Source: Marinobacter piscis (lineage in GTDB: Bacteria > Pseudomonadota > Gammaproteobacteria > Pseudomonadales > Oleiphilaceae). From it: a stretch of 64,000 nucleotides of DNA. Location: positions 930,001 to 994,000 of the forward strand of contig NZ_VCGX01000002.1 of the NCBI RefSeq assembly GCF_007671655.1, read 5' to 3'. The notes under the pieces were generated by a model, which ran no database searches, had not been told where the DNA came from, and saw nothing but the letters and a program-made list of their open reading frames with translations. Within the stretch, counting starts at the first letter, position 1. Each line of letters starts with the position of its first letter. Positions 1 to 9,351 of this stretch are shown here, in pieces. Made by a program: the position numbers and the translations under genes.

Positions 1-6
1 AGGGCC

Positions 7-1323
7 TCAAGCGGTTTCCCGCGGGTGCTCTGGCTCAGGTGCAGCCTCTGCTGCCAACGGCTGCTGAAAGGCCTCCAGGCGCTCAACTGCGAGGCGCACC
101 AGCGGTGCAGACCGGGCGTGATGCAGATCTTCCGGAATCTTTTGCCCGTCTGTGTAATAGGCCACCGACAACCCGGTTTCCACTACAAACCCGAGAGACT
201 CACCCAGAGTCAGGGCTTCGTCAATCTTGGTGATCACGCAGCCCGTAAGACCCGCCATCTTATAGCAATGCCAGACAGATTTCATAATCCGTGGCTGACT
301 GGTCGCAGACACCACGAGATGGGTGCGAACGCTATGGTGGCTGCGCGCCAGCTCTGTAAGTTGTTCCTGATACCCTCTGTCCGAGCTGGTCAGGCCGGCA
401 GTATCAATCAGCACCAGATGGCGATCTGACAGCTCATCAAGAATATCGTCCAACGTATGGCTCTCATCCACCACACGAACCGGCACATTCAGTATGCGTC
501 CAAACACGAAAAGCTGTTCGTGTGCCGCCACCCGGTATCTGTCTGTTGTCACCAGCGCCAAAGAATCGGCGCCGTATTTCAGTACATAGCGCGCCGCCAG
601 CTTGCCAATCGTGGTTGTTTTACCGGAACCGGTAGGGCCGACCAGAGCGTACACTCCCCCTTCGTCCAGCCATTCCCGATGCGGGGTACGCACACCGGAC
701 GCCAGCATTTTCAGGGTCTGCTTCCAGCCTTCATCCAGCTTTCCGCCCTTATGCCGGCGTGATAGCGAGGCTGCCAGGTCCTGACTCAGACCCAGTTCCT
801 GCAACCGCTCAGCAAGTCGCTGCTGAGCCGCATGAATACCTGCCTTATCCGGAGCGCCCTGCTGACCACTCACAAGATCCCGCAACGAACTTATTTCCGC
901 CCGCATGCGGGCCAACTCACCGGAGTAGCCTGTATCGTCCACGTCCCTGCTCGCAGGCCCACCGGACATTGCCGTTTCTGGTTCAGGCAAGGCATCGAAC
1001 GCTGTACCGGCGTAATCCTGGTTACGCCCTCCACTATACTCGCGCACTTCACGAATGCGGGCGCGGGAGCGGTCCAGCTCATCCTCCAGCCGGCGGTGGC
1101 GCTCAGCCTGCATCTCTGCCAGCCTGGAGCCATTAACCGCCTCGCTGGCTTCCCCGCCCAGACTCTGACGCGCCATATTTTCGTCGTAATCAAGCGCCGT
1201 CACAATTTCAACACCACCATCCACCCGCCGGTTAGAGAGAATGACCGCATCGGGGCCCATCTGCTCGCTCACCTGCTTCAGTGCTTCAGCCATGGTTTTG
1301 GCAAAAAAACGCTTCACTTTCAT
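7..1323 (-). CDS. flhF: Flagellar biosynthesis GTPase FlhF
   Basis: SRP-type GTPase that sets the pole and number of flagella and helps recruit early basal-body parts such as FliF. The 438-residue protein has the usual three parts: a basic N-terminal segment starting MKVKRFFAKT, a variable linker (about 60-160), and a C-terminal NG GTPase domain. The P-loop GPTGSGKTT lies near residues 229-237, and a G3-like LIDTAGL and a TKIDEA motif follow. The ATG has a GGAGG ribosome site a few bases upstream. It lies 66 bp downstream of flhA on the same strand and probably shares its transcript. The usual next genes (fleN/flhG, fliA) would be past the left edge of the window. Confidence 0.95.
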   Translation of the reverse strand: MKVKRFFAKTMAEALKQVSEQMGPDAVILSNRRVDGGVEIVTALDYDENMARQSLGGEASEAVNGSRLAEMQAERHRRLEDELDRSRARIREVREYSGGRNQDYAGTAFDALPEPETAMSGGPASRDVDDTGYSGELARMRAEISSLRDLVSGQQGAPDKAGIHAAQQRLAERLQELGLSQDLAASLSRRHKGGKLDEGWKQTLKMLASGVRTPHREWLDEGGVYALVGPTGSGKTTTIGKLAARYVLKYGADSLALVTTDRYRVAAHEQLFVFGRILNVPVRVVDESHTLDDILDELSDRHLVLIDTAGLTSSDRGYQEQLTELARSHHSVRTHLVVSATSQPRIMKSVWHCYKMAGLTGCVITKIDEALTLGESLGFVVETGLSVAYYTDGQKIPEDLHHARSAPLVRLAVERLEAFQQPLAAEAAPEPEHPRETA

Positions 1324-1389
1324 AATGGTACGTCCTCCACCGGCAACGCTGTTCCGGCGTTGTCCGCTTTTTACATCCGCAAGCTGCGT

Positions 1390-3567
1390 TTACTGGCCTA
1401 CGGAGGCCACGATCGTAATCTGTTTGTTATCCGGTATTTCCTGGTAAGAGAGCACGTGCAACCGCTCCACACCATAGCTGGCAAACTTCGCCAGCACCGG
1501 TCGCAGAGGTGCCGAAACCAGTAGTATGGCGGGCTTCCCCAGCATCTCCTGCCGCTGCACGCTGTCTTGCAAAGAGCGCTGCAGTTTTTCCACCATATTC
1601 GGCTCCAGAACCATACCTATGTCTTCCTGACCGCCGGATTGTTGACTCTGCTGAACAGACTTAAGCAATAACTGTTCCAGGTCCGGATCCAGCGTGATGA
1701 CCGGTATCTCCTGATCATTGCCGCAGATACTCTGAACAATCATCCGACGCAATGCCTGGCGCGCAACGGTCGTCAACAGCTTCGGATCCTGGGTCTTCGG
1801 ATGTACGTTCACCATGGACTCGGCAATGGAACGCATATCCCGGATGGGCACTTCTTCTTTGAGCAGGTTTTGCAGTACACGCAACAAAATGCTGATTGAA
1901 ATGGTGGTTGGAACCAGCTCTTCCGCCAGCCTGGGTGAGATTTTCTCCAGCTGGTCCAGCCATTTCTGAACTTCCTCATGACCCAAAAGCTCATACGCGT
2001 GGGTCTGCAGAATCTGGTTCAGGTGTGTGGCGACAACCGTGCTGGCATCGACAACGGTATATCCCAGCGTCTGTGCCTGATCTTTCTTCTCCGGCTCAAT
2101 CCAGCTTGCATCAAGCCCGAAGGCGGGATCTTTACCTTCTATCCCTTCTATTTTTCCGAAAACCTGTCCCGGATCGATGGCAAGCTCCCGTTCGGGATGA
2201 ATCTCGGCCTCCGCAATGGTGACCCCCATCAACGTAATACGATACACGTTGGGCATAAGATCCAGATTGTCGCGAATATGTACGGAGGGCATCAGGAATC
2301 CCAGGTCCTGGGAGAGCTTTTTACGCACACCTTTTATGCGGCTGAGCAACTGACCGCCCTGGGACTTATCAACCAGCGGAATTAACCGGTAACCTACTTC
2401 CAGTCCCACAATATCGACTGTGGCAACATCATCCCAGCCAAGCTCCCGACTCTCTCCGGGTGCAGGCAGTTGTTCCTGATCGGCTCCGACATCGCCGGCC
2501 TGAGACACCTCGCGCCCGCCTGAACCCGGCATAAAGCTCGCGCCACCTCGTCCGGCAAAGGCGCCCCCTTCCTCAACTGTCTGGCGATTTTTCTTCCAGA
2601 TAAACCAGGCACTGGCCGCAGCCAGTCCACCCAGCCCAAGAAACGCTACATGGGGCATACCCGGAATTATGCCCAGCAGAATCAGTATGCCGGCTGCAAC
2701 TGCCAGCGCCTTGGGCGCATTAAACATCTGTTGCAGGATCTGCCCGCCCATATCCTGACTGGAGGTTACCCGCGTAACCATAATTGCCGCGGATGTAGAA
2801 AGCAGCAAAGACGGTATCTGGGCAACCAGGCCATCACCAATAGTAAGCAATGCGTACCGTTCCATCGCCAGCCCGAAGCCCAGCCCATGCTGTAGCATGC
2901 CGATAGCGACCCCACCAACAATGTTGATCGCAAGAATCAGAAGACCGGCAACCGCATCGCCTTTGACGAATTTGGAGGCACCATCCATAGACCCGTAGAA
3001 ATCCGCTTCCTGGGCAATCTCTTCGCGCCTGTGCTTGGCCTCCTCCTGGTTCACCAGTCCCGCATTAAGGTCCGCGTCTATTGCCATCTGTTTGCCCGGC
3101 ATGGCATCCAGCGTAAATCGCGCACTGACCTCAGAAACCCGTCCGGCGCCCTTGGTAACCACCAAAAAGTTGATAATCATCAAGATAGCGAAAACCACGA
3201 GGCCAACCGCGTAGTTTCCGCCAATGAGAACAGCCCCGAACGACTCGATTACCTTACCAGCGGCATCTCCCCCCTCATGACCTTCCAGTAGCACAATCCG
3301 GGTGGATGCCACGTTCAGCGCCAGACGCAGCAGGGTGGCGACCAACAGGACCGTCGGAAAAGATGCGAATTCCATGGGGCGCAGGGCGTACACACACACC
3401 AGCAGAATGACAATTGAAAGCGTGATATTGAACGTAAAGAACACGTCCAGCAGAAAAGCCGGCATGGGCAAAATCATCATGCCAAGCAAACCCATCAACA
3501 TCACAGGAATGCCCAGGTTACCCTGCGTCAGGGATTTGACATTATTCAGGACTAAAGCTCTGTCCAT
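1390..3567 (-). CDS. flhA: Flagellar type III export gate protein FlhA
   Basis: Largest inner-membrane subunit of the flagellar type III export gate; it couples proton flow to secretion and docks chaperone-substrate complexes. At 725 residues it is slightly longer than the usual ~700. The N-terminal half is a run of hydrophobic segments with the conserved FHIPEP-family cytoplasmic loop (sequence around TLDAMPGKQMAIDADLNAG). The C-terminal half is the soluble docking domain. It is the first gene of the flhA-flhF unit. A sigma-54 promoter motif sits about 85 bp upstream, and the divergent upp gene begins 228 bp away. The family match is unambiguous. Confidence 0.97.
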   Translation of the reverse strand: MDRALVLNNVKSLTQGNLGIPVMLMGLLGMMILPMPAFLLDVFFTFNITLSIVILLVCVYALRPMEFASFPTVLLVATLLRLALNVASTRIVLLEGHEGGDAAGKVIESFGAVLIGGNYAVGLVVFAILMIINFLVVTKGAGRVSEVSARFTLDAMPGKQMAIDADLNAGLVNQEEAKHRREEIAQEADFYGSMDGASKFVKGDAVAGLLILAINIVGGVAIGMLQHGLGFGLAMERYALLTIGDGLVAQIPSLLLSTSAAIMVTRVTSSQDMGGQILQQMFNAPKALAVAAGILILLGIIPGMPHVAFLGLGGLAAASAWFIWKKNRQTVEEGGAFAGRGGASFMPGSGGREVSQAGDVGADQEQLPAPGESRELGWDDVATVDIVGLEVGYRLIPLVDKSQGGQLLSRIKGVRKKLSQDLGFLMPSVHIRDNLDLMPNVYRITLMGVTIAEAEIHPERELAIDPGQVFGKIEGIEGKDPAFGLDASWIEPEKKDQAQTLGYTVVDASTVVATHLNQILQTHAYELLGHEEVQKWLDQLEKISPRLAEELVPTTISISILLRVLQNLLKEEVPIRDMRSIAESMVNVHPKTQDPKLLTTVARQALRRMIVQSICGNDQEIPVITLDPDLEQLLLKSVQQSQQSGGQEDIGMVLEPNMVEKLQRSLQDSVQRQEMLGKPAILLVSAPLRPVLAKFASYGVERLHVLSYQEIPDNKQITIVASVGQ

Positions 3568-3649
3568 GCCAGCAACATCTCCGGTTCACTGCTTTTTCAG
3601 GATTTAAAAGGTCGATTTTCTGACGTTTATCCGACTCTGGATGTATCAC

Positions 3650-3665
3650 GGCAAGATCCATACCA
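3650..3665 (-). promoter_or_regulatory. Sigma-54 promoter upstream of flhA
   Basis: On the minus strand the sequence TGGTATGGATCTTGCC matches the RpoN consensus TGGCAC-N5-TTGC, with GG and GC at the required spacing. It points at flhA, whose ATG is about 83 bp downstream. Class II flagellar genes of Pseudomonas-type bacteria use RpoN with FleQ, so the position fits. The match is by eye and the transcription start is not shown. Confidence 0.65.
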
Positions 3666-3795
3666 GTCTGTGTAATTTTTCATTCATCAGCGCCCCTCTG
3701 AAGCCTGACTCACCTCTTGAGATACGGTATCCTTGCGCCACTGAATCGCGACACTAACTCTGTAACTCCGGAATTCACAACACACAGGTGAGCCC

Positions 3796-4434
3796 ATGCC
3801 GATCCACGAGGTAAAACACCCCCTTATCCAGCACAAACTTGGCCTCATGCGCCGCTCCAATATCAGCACCAAGAATTTTCGCGAACTGGCGCAGGAGCTC
3901 GGAACGCTGCTTACTTATGAAGTCACCAAAGATTTCAGTCTGCAGGAAGCCACCATCGACGGCTGGGCAGGACCGGTCACAATCGAACAGATTCAGGGTA
4001 AAAAGGTCACCATTGTCCCTATTCTCAGAGCCGGGCTTGGCATGCTGGATGGCGTACTCAGCCTGATACCGGCAGCACGCGTCAGCGTTGTCGGCCAGAT
4101 CCGGAACGAAGAAACCCTTGAGGCCAGCACCTACATGGAAAAACTGGTGGGTGAACTGGACCAGCGCATGGCTCTGATTGTGGATCCGATGGTTGCCACC
4201 GGCGGCTCAATGATTTCCACCATCGATCTGCTCAAGAAGGCCGGAAGCAACGAAATCCGGGCCCTGGTGCTGGTCGCCGCACCGGAAGGCATCCAGAAGG
4301 TTCTGGAAGCACACCCGGACGTGTCTATCTACACAGCCTCTGTGGACGATTCCCTGAACGAGAAAGGCTACATTCTGCCCGGACTCGGGGATGCCGGCGA
4401 CAAGATCTTCGGCACCAAGCAAAAGGACGTCTGA
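3796..4434 (+). CDS. upp: Uracil phosphoribosyltransferase
   Basis: Salvage enzyme converting uracil and PRPP to UMP in the cytoplasm. The 212-residue length is standard. It opens with [19 protein letters not shown], typical of bacterial Upp, and carries the PRPP-binding loop [10 protein letters not shown] and a C-terminal [10 protein letters not shown] uracil-binding region. It is separated by only 2 nt from uraA, so the two form an operon for uptake and capture of uracil. The operon sits on the opposite strand inside the flagellar cluster. The ATG follows an AGGTGAG-like ribosome site. Confidence 0.96.
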   Translation: MPIHEVKHPLIQHKLGLMRRSNISTKNFRELAQELGTLLTYEVTKDFSLQEATIDGWAGPVTIEQIQGKKVTIVPILRAGLGMLDGVLSLIPAARVSVVGQIRNEETLEASTYMEKLVGELDQRMALIVDPMVATGGSMISTIDLLKKAGSNEIRALVLVAAPEGIQKVLEAHPDVSIYTASVDDSLNEKGYILPGLGDAGDKIFGTKQKDV

Positions 4435-4436
4435 TC

Positions 4437-5690
4437 ATGGAAGATCACGCGACAGACGCAACCTGGAAGCAGGCGATTGCCGGCTCCCAGATGCTGCTGG
4501 TGGCCTTCGGCTCTCTGGTGCTGATGCCACTGATCACAGGCCTTGACCCCAACGTTGCGCTTTTTACCGCTGGCCTTGGGACCCTGATATTCCATATCGT
4601 AACCGGCGGCCAGATTCCGATCTTCCTGGCCTCATCCTTCGCGTTTATCGCACCGGTTATCGCCTCAAAAGGCAAGTTCGGTCTTGAGGAAACCCTGGGC
4701 GGGCTGATGGCAGCGGGCGTGCTTTATATTCTGCTCAGTGGCGCTATCCGCCTGCGCGGCGCGGGCTTTATAACCCGCCTGCTGCCGCCGGTGGTTATCG
4801 GGCCGGTCATTATGGTCATCGGCCTGGGGCTGGCTCCGGTTGCTGTGAACATGGCGTCCGGGCGCACCGGCGATGGCGGCACGCAACTGGTACCTGAAGA
4901 TATGGCGCTCTGGATAGCGATGATCTCTCTGGTTGTGACCATTATTGCGTCTGTGTGGTCTCGGGGAATCTTCCGGCTGATTCCGATTATGTTTGGCGTG
5001 GTCGTCGGTTATATTCTGTCTGCATTTGCCGGCATTGTAGATACCACCCCGGTACAACAGGCGCCCTGGCTGGCCATTCCCGATTTTGTCGCGCCGGCAT
5101 TCAGCTTGAACGCCATTCTGTTCATGGTCCCGGTAGCCATTGCACCCGCCATCGAACACATTGGCGATATTCTTGCCATTGGCAATGTTACCCGCAAAAA
5201 CTATCTGGAAAAGCCCGGCCTGCACCGCACCCTGCTGGGCGATGGTCTGGCCACCAGTGCCGCGGCTATACTGGGCGGCCCGCCCAACACAACCTACTCG
5301 GAAGTCACTGGCGCCGTTATGCTGACCCGCAACTTCAACCCGAAGGTTATGTGGTGGGCGGCGTGCACAGCGATTGTACTGGCGTTTGTAGGCAAGTTTG
5401 GTGCCGTTTTGCAGACCATTCCTGTGCCCGTGATGGGCGGCATTCTGTGCCTGCTGTTTGGTTCGATTGCGGTGGTGGGTATGAGCACGCTGATTCGCCA
5501 TCAGGTCGATCTGTCCCAGTCACGGAATCTGGTGATTGTGGGGGTCACTCTTGTGTTCGGCATCGGCGGCATGGTGCTTGGGCACCTTGAGGGCATCGCG
5601 CTGTGTGCGGTAGCAGCAATTATCCTGAACCTGATTCTTCCGGGCAGCCGCGAAGCCTGGGGTAAGGCGATTTACGAGCACCAGGACTGA
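4437..5690 (+). CDS. uraA: Uracil:proton symporter, nucleobase:cation symporter-2 family
   Basis: Inner-membrane permease importing uracil, which the upstream Upp traps as UMP. The 417-residue protein is a chain of about 12-14 hydrophobic segments, the fold of the NCS2/UraA family. It has the family stretch GDGLATSAAAILGGPPNTTYSE (spanning roughly residues 263-284) and an earlier conserved Glu in APAIEHIGD. It starts two bases after the upp stop codon. No separate promoter is visible, so it is probably co-transcribed with upp. A xanthine or other nucleobase substrate is possible from family alone, but the upp linkage argues for uracil. Confidence 0.9.
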   Translation: MEDHATDATWKQAIAGSQMLLVAFGSLVLMPLITGLDPNVALFTAGLGTLIFHIVTGGQIPIFLASSFAFIAPVIASKGKFGLEETLGGLMAAGVLYILLSGAIRLRGAGFITRLLPPVVIGPVIMVIGLGLAPVAVNMASGRTGDGGTQLVPEDMALWIAMISLVVTIIASVWSRGIFRLIPIMFGVVVGYILSAFAGIVDTTPVQQAPWLAIPDFVAPAFSLNAILFMVPVAIAPAIEHIGDILAIGNVTRKNYLEKPGLHRTLLGDGLATSAAAILGGPPNTTYSEVTGAVMLTRNFNPKVMWWAACTAIVLAFVGKFGAVLQTIPVPVMGGILCLLFGSIAVVGMSTLIRHQVDLSQSRNLVIVGVTLVFGIGGMVLGHLEGIALCAVAAIILNLILPGSREAWGKAIYEHQD

Positions 5691-5729
5691 CCTGTCTTAT
5701 TCTTGTGTAGCCAGATGTTTGGTGGCTAC

Positions 5730-5833
5730 TGCCATGCGGAGCCCCTCCCAAAAACCGCTACGAGCACATCCATGTGCGCTTGACGGTGGCCTTCCCTGGC
5801 CACCGACATTTTTGGGAGGGGCTCCGCATGGCA
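5730..5833. repeat. 104-bp palindromic multi-hairpin element
   Basis: Two perfect 25-bp inverted arms (5730-5754 and 5809-5833, beginning TGCCATGCGGAGCCCCTCCC) enclose two further perfect inverted repeats. These are GCACAT-CC-ATGTGC at 5764-5777 and CGGTGGCC-TTCCCT-GGCCACCG at 5784-5805. The whole could fold as a three-armed, cloverleaf-like cruciform in DNA or RNA. It lies between the convergent 3' ends of uraA and flhB. It may be a REP/MITE-like mobile palindrome that also serves as a bidirectional terminator. Only one copy is evident in this window, so its repetitive nature is inferred from its form. Confidence 0.7.
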
Positions 5834-5863
5834 GCTATCGAAAAATTACGGTATCAAAACAAA

Positions 5864-7000
5864 CTAGATATCACGCCGTAAGTCGGATGGTATGGGGAAA
5901 TCAGGCATCCCGGGTCTGGGTCCGCGTCCTTTGCGGAACTGCCGTAGCTGGAACACATAGGCCAGCACCTGAGCAATCGCCATGTACAACCCATCGGGGA
6001 TTTCATCGCCCACTTCACTGTTGTGATACACCGCCCGTGTCAGTGGCGGTGTGCGCAGAAGCTCCACCTTGTGCTCCCGGGCAATTTCCATAATCTTGAA
6101 GGCCGTCTCATCCGAACCTTTTGCCACGACAACCGGCGCTCCCATAGAGTCCTGATCGTACTTTAGCGCCACGGCGTAGTGCGTCGGGTTGGTAATCACC
6201 ACATCCGCTGTGGGCACGTCCTGCATCATCCGGCGCTGAGCCATTTCCCGCTGGAGCTGGCGAATCTTGCCTTTTACCTCGGGTTTACCTTCCGTATCTT
6301 TAAATTCATCCTTCACCTCCTGCTTGGTCATTCGCAGTTTTTTCTGGTGATCAAAAATCTGGAAGGGCACGTCGATCATGCTAATAATGATGGTGGCGCA
6401 GGAGAGCAGGAAAAAGCTCCAGCCAAGGGTCCAGAGTACGTGCTCCATAGCAGGAACGACCGGTTCACCGGCAATGGCCAGCAGATCCTCAGTGCGGGCG
6501 TTCAGAATGAGTATGGCGATAAACATCACCAGCCCCACCTTGGCGATGGCCTTGACCAGCTCAATCAGAGAACGCGCGGAAAACATACGCCCCAGACCTT
6601 TCATCGGATCCATGCGGTTAAGTTTGGGTGCAATGGCTTTACCACTGAACAACAAACCACCGATGCCAATAGACCCGGCTACGGCTGCTATAACCAGAAC
6701 TATAAGCAGTGGCGCCAGCGCCCAGGCTGCCTCTTTAGCGGCTCCCATCAGCTGAATGCTCATATGCCGGGTGTCATAAATGGCCGAACGTTCCAGTGTG
6801 AAACTGTCACGCATGATGTCGGCCAGTGACGCTCCCAGGTGCGTACCAAATATCAGCAGGCCACCGGCACCTGCCATCAGCACAGCCATGGTTGCCAGCT
6901 CTTTGGATCGGGCAGTCTGGCCATCCTCCCGGGCTTTTTCCAGCCTTCGGGGGGTAGCTTCTTCTGTTTTTTCCTGACTGTTGTCGTTCTCTTCAGCCAT
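5864..7000 (-). CDS. flhB: Flagellar export switch protein FlhB
   Basis: Membrane component of the type III export gate that switches substrate class from hook to filament proteins after self-cleavage. The 378 residues contain a charged N-terminus (MAEENDNSQEKTEEATPRR), four hydrophobic segments, and a cytoplasmic C-domain with the autocleavage motif NPTH in VVITNPTHYAVAL. It is the last gene of the fliK/fliL-to-flhB run and starts 39 bp after fliR. The C-terminus ends beside the palindromic element at 5730-5833. Confidence 0.97.
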   Translation of the reverse strand: MAEENDNSQEKTEEATPRRLEKAREDGQTARSKELATMAVLMAGAGGLLIFGTHLGASLADIMRDSFTLERSAIYDTRHMSIQLMGAAKEAAWALAPLLIVLVIAAVAGSIGIGGLLFSGKAIAPKLNRMDPMKGLGRMFSARSLIELVKAIAKVGLVMFIAILILNARTEDLLAIAGEPVVPAMEHVLWTLGWSFFLLSCATIIISMIDVPFQIFDHQKKLRMTKQEVKDEFKDTEGKPEVKGKIRQLQREMAQRRMMQDVPTADVVITNPTHYAVALKYDQDSMGAPVVVAKGSDETAFKIMEIAREHKVELLRTPPLTRAVYHNSEVGDEIPDGLYMAIAQVLAYVFQLRQFRKGRGPRPGMPDFPIPSDLRRDI

Positions 7001-7039
7001 GCTCTGACTCCTGAACTCCCGGCCACGGGCAATAAAGCC

Positions 7040-7822
7040 TCAGGGCCTCTGAAGCCCCCGCATAAACTCAAATGTCTGCTGGGTGTATTCCTGAAAGTGC
7101 GGCAGAAAATTGGCATGCAGCACCCAGATAGAAAACAATCCAAAAATCAGGCCAATGGGAAAGCCCAGGGCAAAAATATTCATCTGGGGCGCGGCCCGGG
7201 TCATTACCCCGAAGGAGATGCTGACAATAAACACAGCCGTTACCGCCGGCAATGCCAGTAGCATGGCTGTTGCAAACATCCAGCTTATCCTGTGAGCCAA
7301 CTCCCACACGCCTGCCTGCCCCAGGCCTTCCAGGCCAATCGGCATCACCCGGAAGCTCTCAATAAATATTTCAAATGCCACAAGATGCCCATTCATGGCC
7401 AGAAACAGCAGCGTAATGGTAATGGTATAAATCTGCGACAGCACGGGCACATTCACACCATTGGCCGGGTCCACCATGGAAGCAAAACCCAGCCCCATCT
7501 GCATGGCTATCATCTGCCCGGCAATGACAAACAGCTGCCACAGGGCTGTCAGCGCAAACCCCATGCCCACACCAATCAGCACCTGTTGCAGAGTGATCAC
7601 CACCGCGTCTGCACTCAGGGCTTCCACTTCGGGCACATCGGGGATCATGGGCACGATCAGTATGGTCATTAACAGCGCCAGCCCCAGACGCACCCTTGCG
7701 GGCACCAGCTGAGTACCGAAGATTGGGATAACCATCAAAAAGCTGGCCAGGCGGAACAGGGGCCAAAGATGTTGCCCTACCCACTGACCAAGCTGGCCGG
7801 CACTGAGTTCTGCAGGTATCAC
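7040..7822 (-). CDS. fliR: Flagellar export gate protein FliR
   Basis: Integral membrane subunit of the FliPQR export pore. The 260-residue protein has about six hydrophobic segments and the family features of FliR, including MQMGLGFASMVDPANG in the middle. It starts 3 bp after fliQ, indicating co-translation in the order fliP-fliQ-fliR-flhB. Length and order agree with other gammaproteobacteria. Confidence 0.95.
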   Translation of the reverse strand: MIPAELSAGQLGQWVGQHLWPLFRLASFLMVIPIFGTQLVPARVRLGLALLMTILIVPMIPDVPEVEALSADAVVITLQQVLIGVGMGFALTALWQLFVIAGQMIAMQMGLGFASMVDPANGVNVPVLSQIYTITITLLFLAMNGHLVAFEIFIESFRVMPIGLEGLGQAGVWELAHRISWMFATAMLLALPAVTAVFIVSISFGVMTRAAPQMNIFALGFPIGLIFGLFSIWVLHANFLPHFQEYTQQTFEFMRGLQRP

Positions 7823-7825
7823 GGG

Positions 7826-8095
7826 TCAGCCGATCAGAAACGGAATACTGGAAATAAGCCGATGCGTATGATCCAGCAACCTGGTCAATAGCCAGGGTCC
7901 CATAACAATAAGGACAATGAGTGTTACCAGAAGGCGAGGCAGAAAACTGAGAGTCTGTTCGTTAATCTGTGTGGCAGCCTGAAACGTACTGACTACCAGG
8001 CCAACCACCAGTCCCGGCCCGATAATAACGGAGGCAAAAAGCACAATCATCCATAACGCCTCACGCACAATGTCGATAACAGTTTCCGGAGTCAT
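7826..8095 (-). CDS. fliQ: Flagellar export gate protein FliQ
   Basis: Small 89-residue export-gate subunit with two hydrophobic helices, starting MTPETVIDIVREALWMIV. The central VGLVVSTFQAATQINEQTL stretch is the FliQ/SpaQ family signature. It sits between fliP (27 bp upstream) and fliR (3 bp downstream) in the standard order. Confidence 0.96.
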   Translation of the reverse strand: MTPETVIDIVREALWMIVLFASVIIGPGLVVGLVVSTFQAATQINEQTLSFLPRLLVTLIVLIVMGPWLLTRLLDHTHRLISSIPFLIG

Positions 8096-8122
8096 GCCCT
8101 TCTCCTGGTTCTCATAATCGGT

Positions 8123-8899
8123 TTAAATCCCGTAACTGGCCGCCAGCGTGCCCATAATCAGGGCCCAGCCGTCCACCAGCACAAACAACATAATCTTGAA
8201 CGGCAGAGATATAATGATCGGGGACAACATCATCATACCCATAGCCATCAAAACACTGGCAACCACCATGTCGATAATCAGAAACGGGATAAACAGAATA
8301 AAGCCGATCTGAAACGCGGTCTTGAGCTCACTGGTTACAAAGGCCGGCATCAGTACCCAGAAAGACACATCTTCCGCTGTGTCATACTGAACATCGGCAA
8401 TGCGCATGAACAAGCCAAGGTCGTCCTCCCGGGTCTGCTCAAGCATAAACTTTTTGAAAGGCTCGCTTGCCTGTTCAACTGCCTCCAGCGAGGTCACTTC
8501 TTCCTGCAGATAAGGCTGCAGCCCCACACGATTGGCTTCTTCAAGCACAGGCTTCATGATAAAGATACTGAGAAACAAGGCCAGGCCGAGCAGAATCTGG
8601 TTAGACGGAGTTGCCTGCAGGCCAAGAGCCTGGCGCAGTATGGCGAATACCACGATAATCCGCGTGAACGATGTCATCATCATGAGCATCGCCGGCAGGA
8701 ACGTGAGCGCGGTCATCAACGCCAGTATCTGCAGTGTTACCGTATACTCTTCTACCCCTTCTCCTTCACCGGGCTGCACGGTAAACGCAGGAATCCCCGG
8801 CAGGTCCGCAAGCGCCAGCGGTGCCCAGAAAAGACCTCCTGTAAGCACAGCCAACGAAAGGAGGCGTTTAAGGTTCACCACCGTCATGAAACTGATCAT
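8123..8899 (-). CDS. fliP: Flagellar export gate protein FliP
   Basis: Core pore subunit of the flagellar export gate. The 258-residue protein begins with a cleavable signal-like segment (residues ~9-32) followed by membrane helices. It carries the FliP signatures [18 protein letters not shown] and [20 protein letters not shown]. Its ATG overlaps the fliO stop codon in an ATGA arrangement, so the two are translationally coupled. Confidence 0.96.
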   Translation of the reverse strand: MISFMTVVNLKRLLSLAVLTGGLFWAPLALADLPGIPAFTVQPGEGEGVEEYTVTLQILALMTALTFLPAMLMMMTSFTRIIVVFAILRQALGLQATPSNQILLGLALFLSIFIMKPVLEEANRVGLQPYLQEEVTSLEAVEQASEPFKKFMLEQTREDDLGLFMRIADVQYDTAEDVSFWVLMPAFVTSELKTAFQIGFILFIPFLIIDMVVASVLMAMGMMMLSPIIISLPFKIMLFVLVDGWALIMGTLAASYGI

Positions 8900-9351
8900 T
8901 CCTTACCCGGCGCGTTCCAGGATTTGCCGATCATGCTCTGCAGTCGCTTTGCAAAGTCTCCGGTCGGTGCATTACCGGCATCCACAACCGGCTCTTCAAA
9001 TACATGCAGGGTCCGGATGGCCGTCGGAGTGATCCCCAAAAGGATCTGCTGGCCGCCTACCTCAATCAGTGCAATGCGCTCCCGCGCGCCCAGCGCCATG
9101 ACTGAAACAACCCGGATAGCATTATTATTCATGCCGGTCATGCCGTTCATTCGGCGAATAATCCAGGCGCAACCATAGATAATGGCGATAACAGCCAATA
9201 AGCCTGCTCCCAGACTGAGCAGCGTGCCCAGCGTATCCGGAGCGCTGCTTACAGTGTTTCTGCCGGCACTCTGTGCAGGTTCTGCCTGTTCCTCTGCCAA
9301 CACAGGCAGTGCCACCAGGACCAGCCCTGCCACTGCTGTTCGGAACCGCAT
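8896..9351 (-). CDS. fliO: Flagellar biosynthesis protein FliO
   Basis: Single-pass membrane protein that assists FliP assembly. The 151 residues start with a signal-like hydrophobic segment ([19 protein letters not shown]), then a linker, a transmembrane helix around residues 43-65, and a cytoplasmic part with the FliO-type pattern [20 protein letters not shown]. The ATG overlaps the fliN stop (TAATG). FliO is poorly conserved, but gene order makes the call secure. Confidence 0.92.
   Translation of the reverse strand: MRFRTAVAGLVLVALPVLAEEQAEPAQSAGRNTVSSAPDTLGTLLSLGAGLLAVIAIIYGCAWIIRRMNGMTGMNNNAIRVVSVMALGARERIALIEVGGQQILLGITPTAIRTLHVFEEPVVDAGNAPTGDFAKRLQSMIGKSWNAPGKE

Noticed and set aside
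4665..5501. Minus-strand open frame of 278 codons opposite uraA
   Set aside because: Composition is a His/Arg/Asn-rich mirror of the hydrophobic permease; it is a typical shadow of a GC-rich membrane-protein gene.
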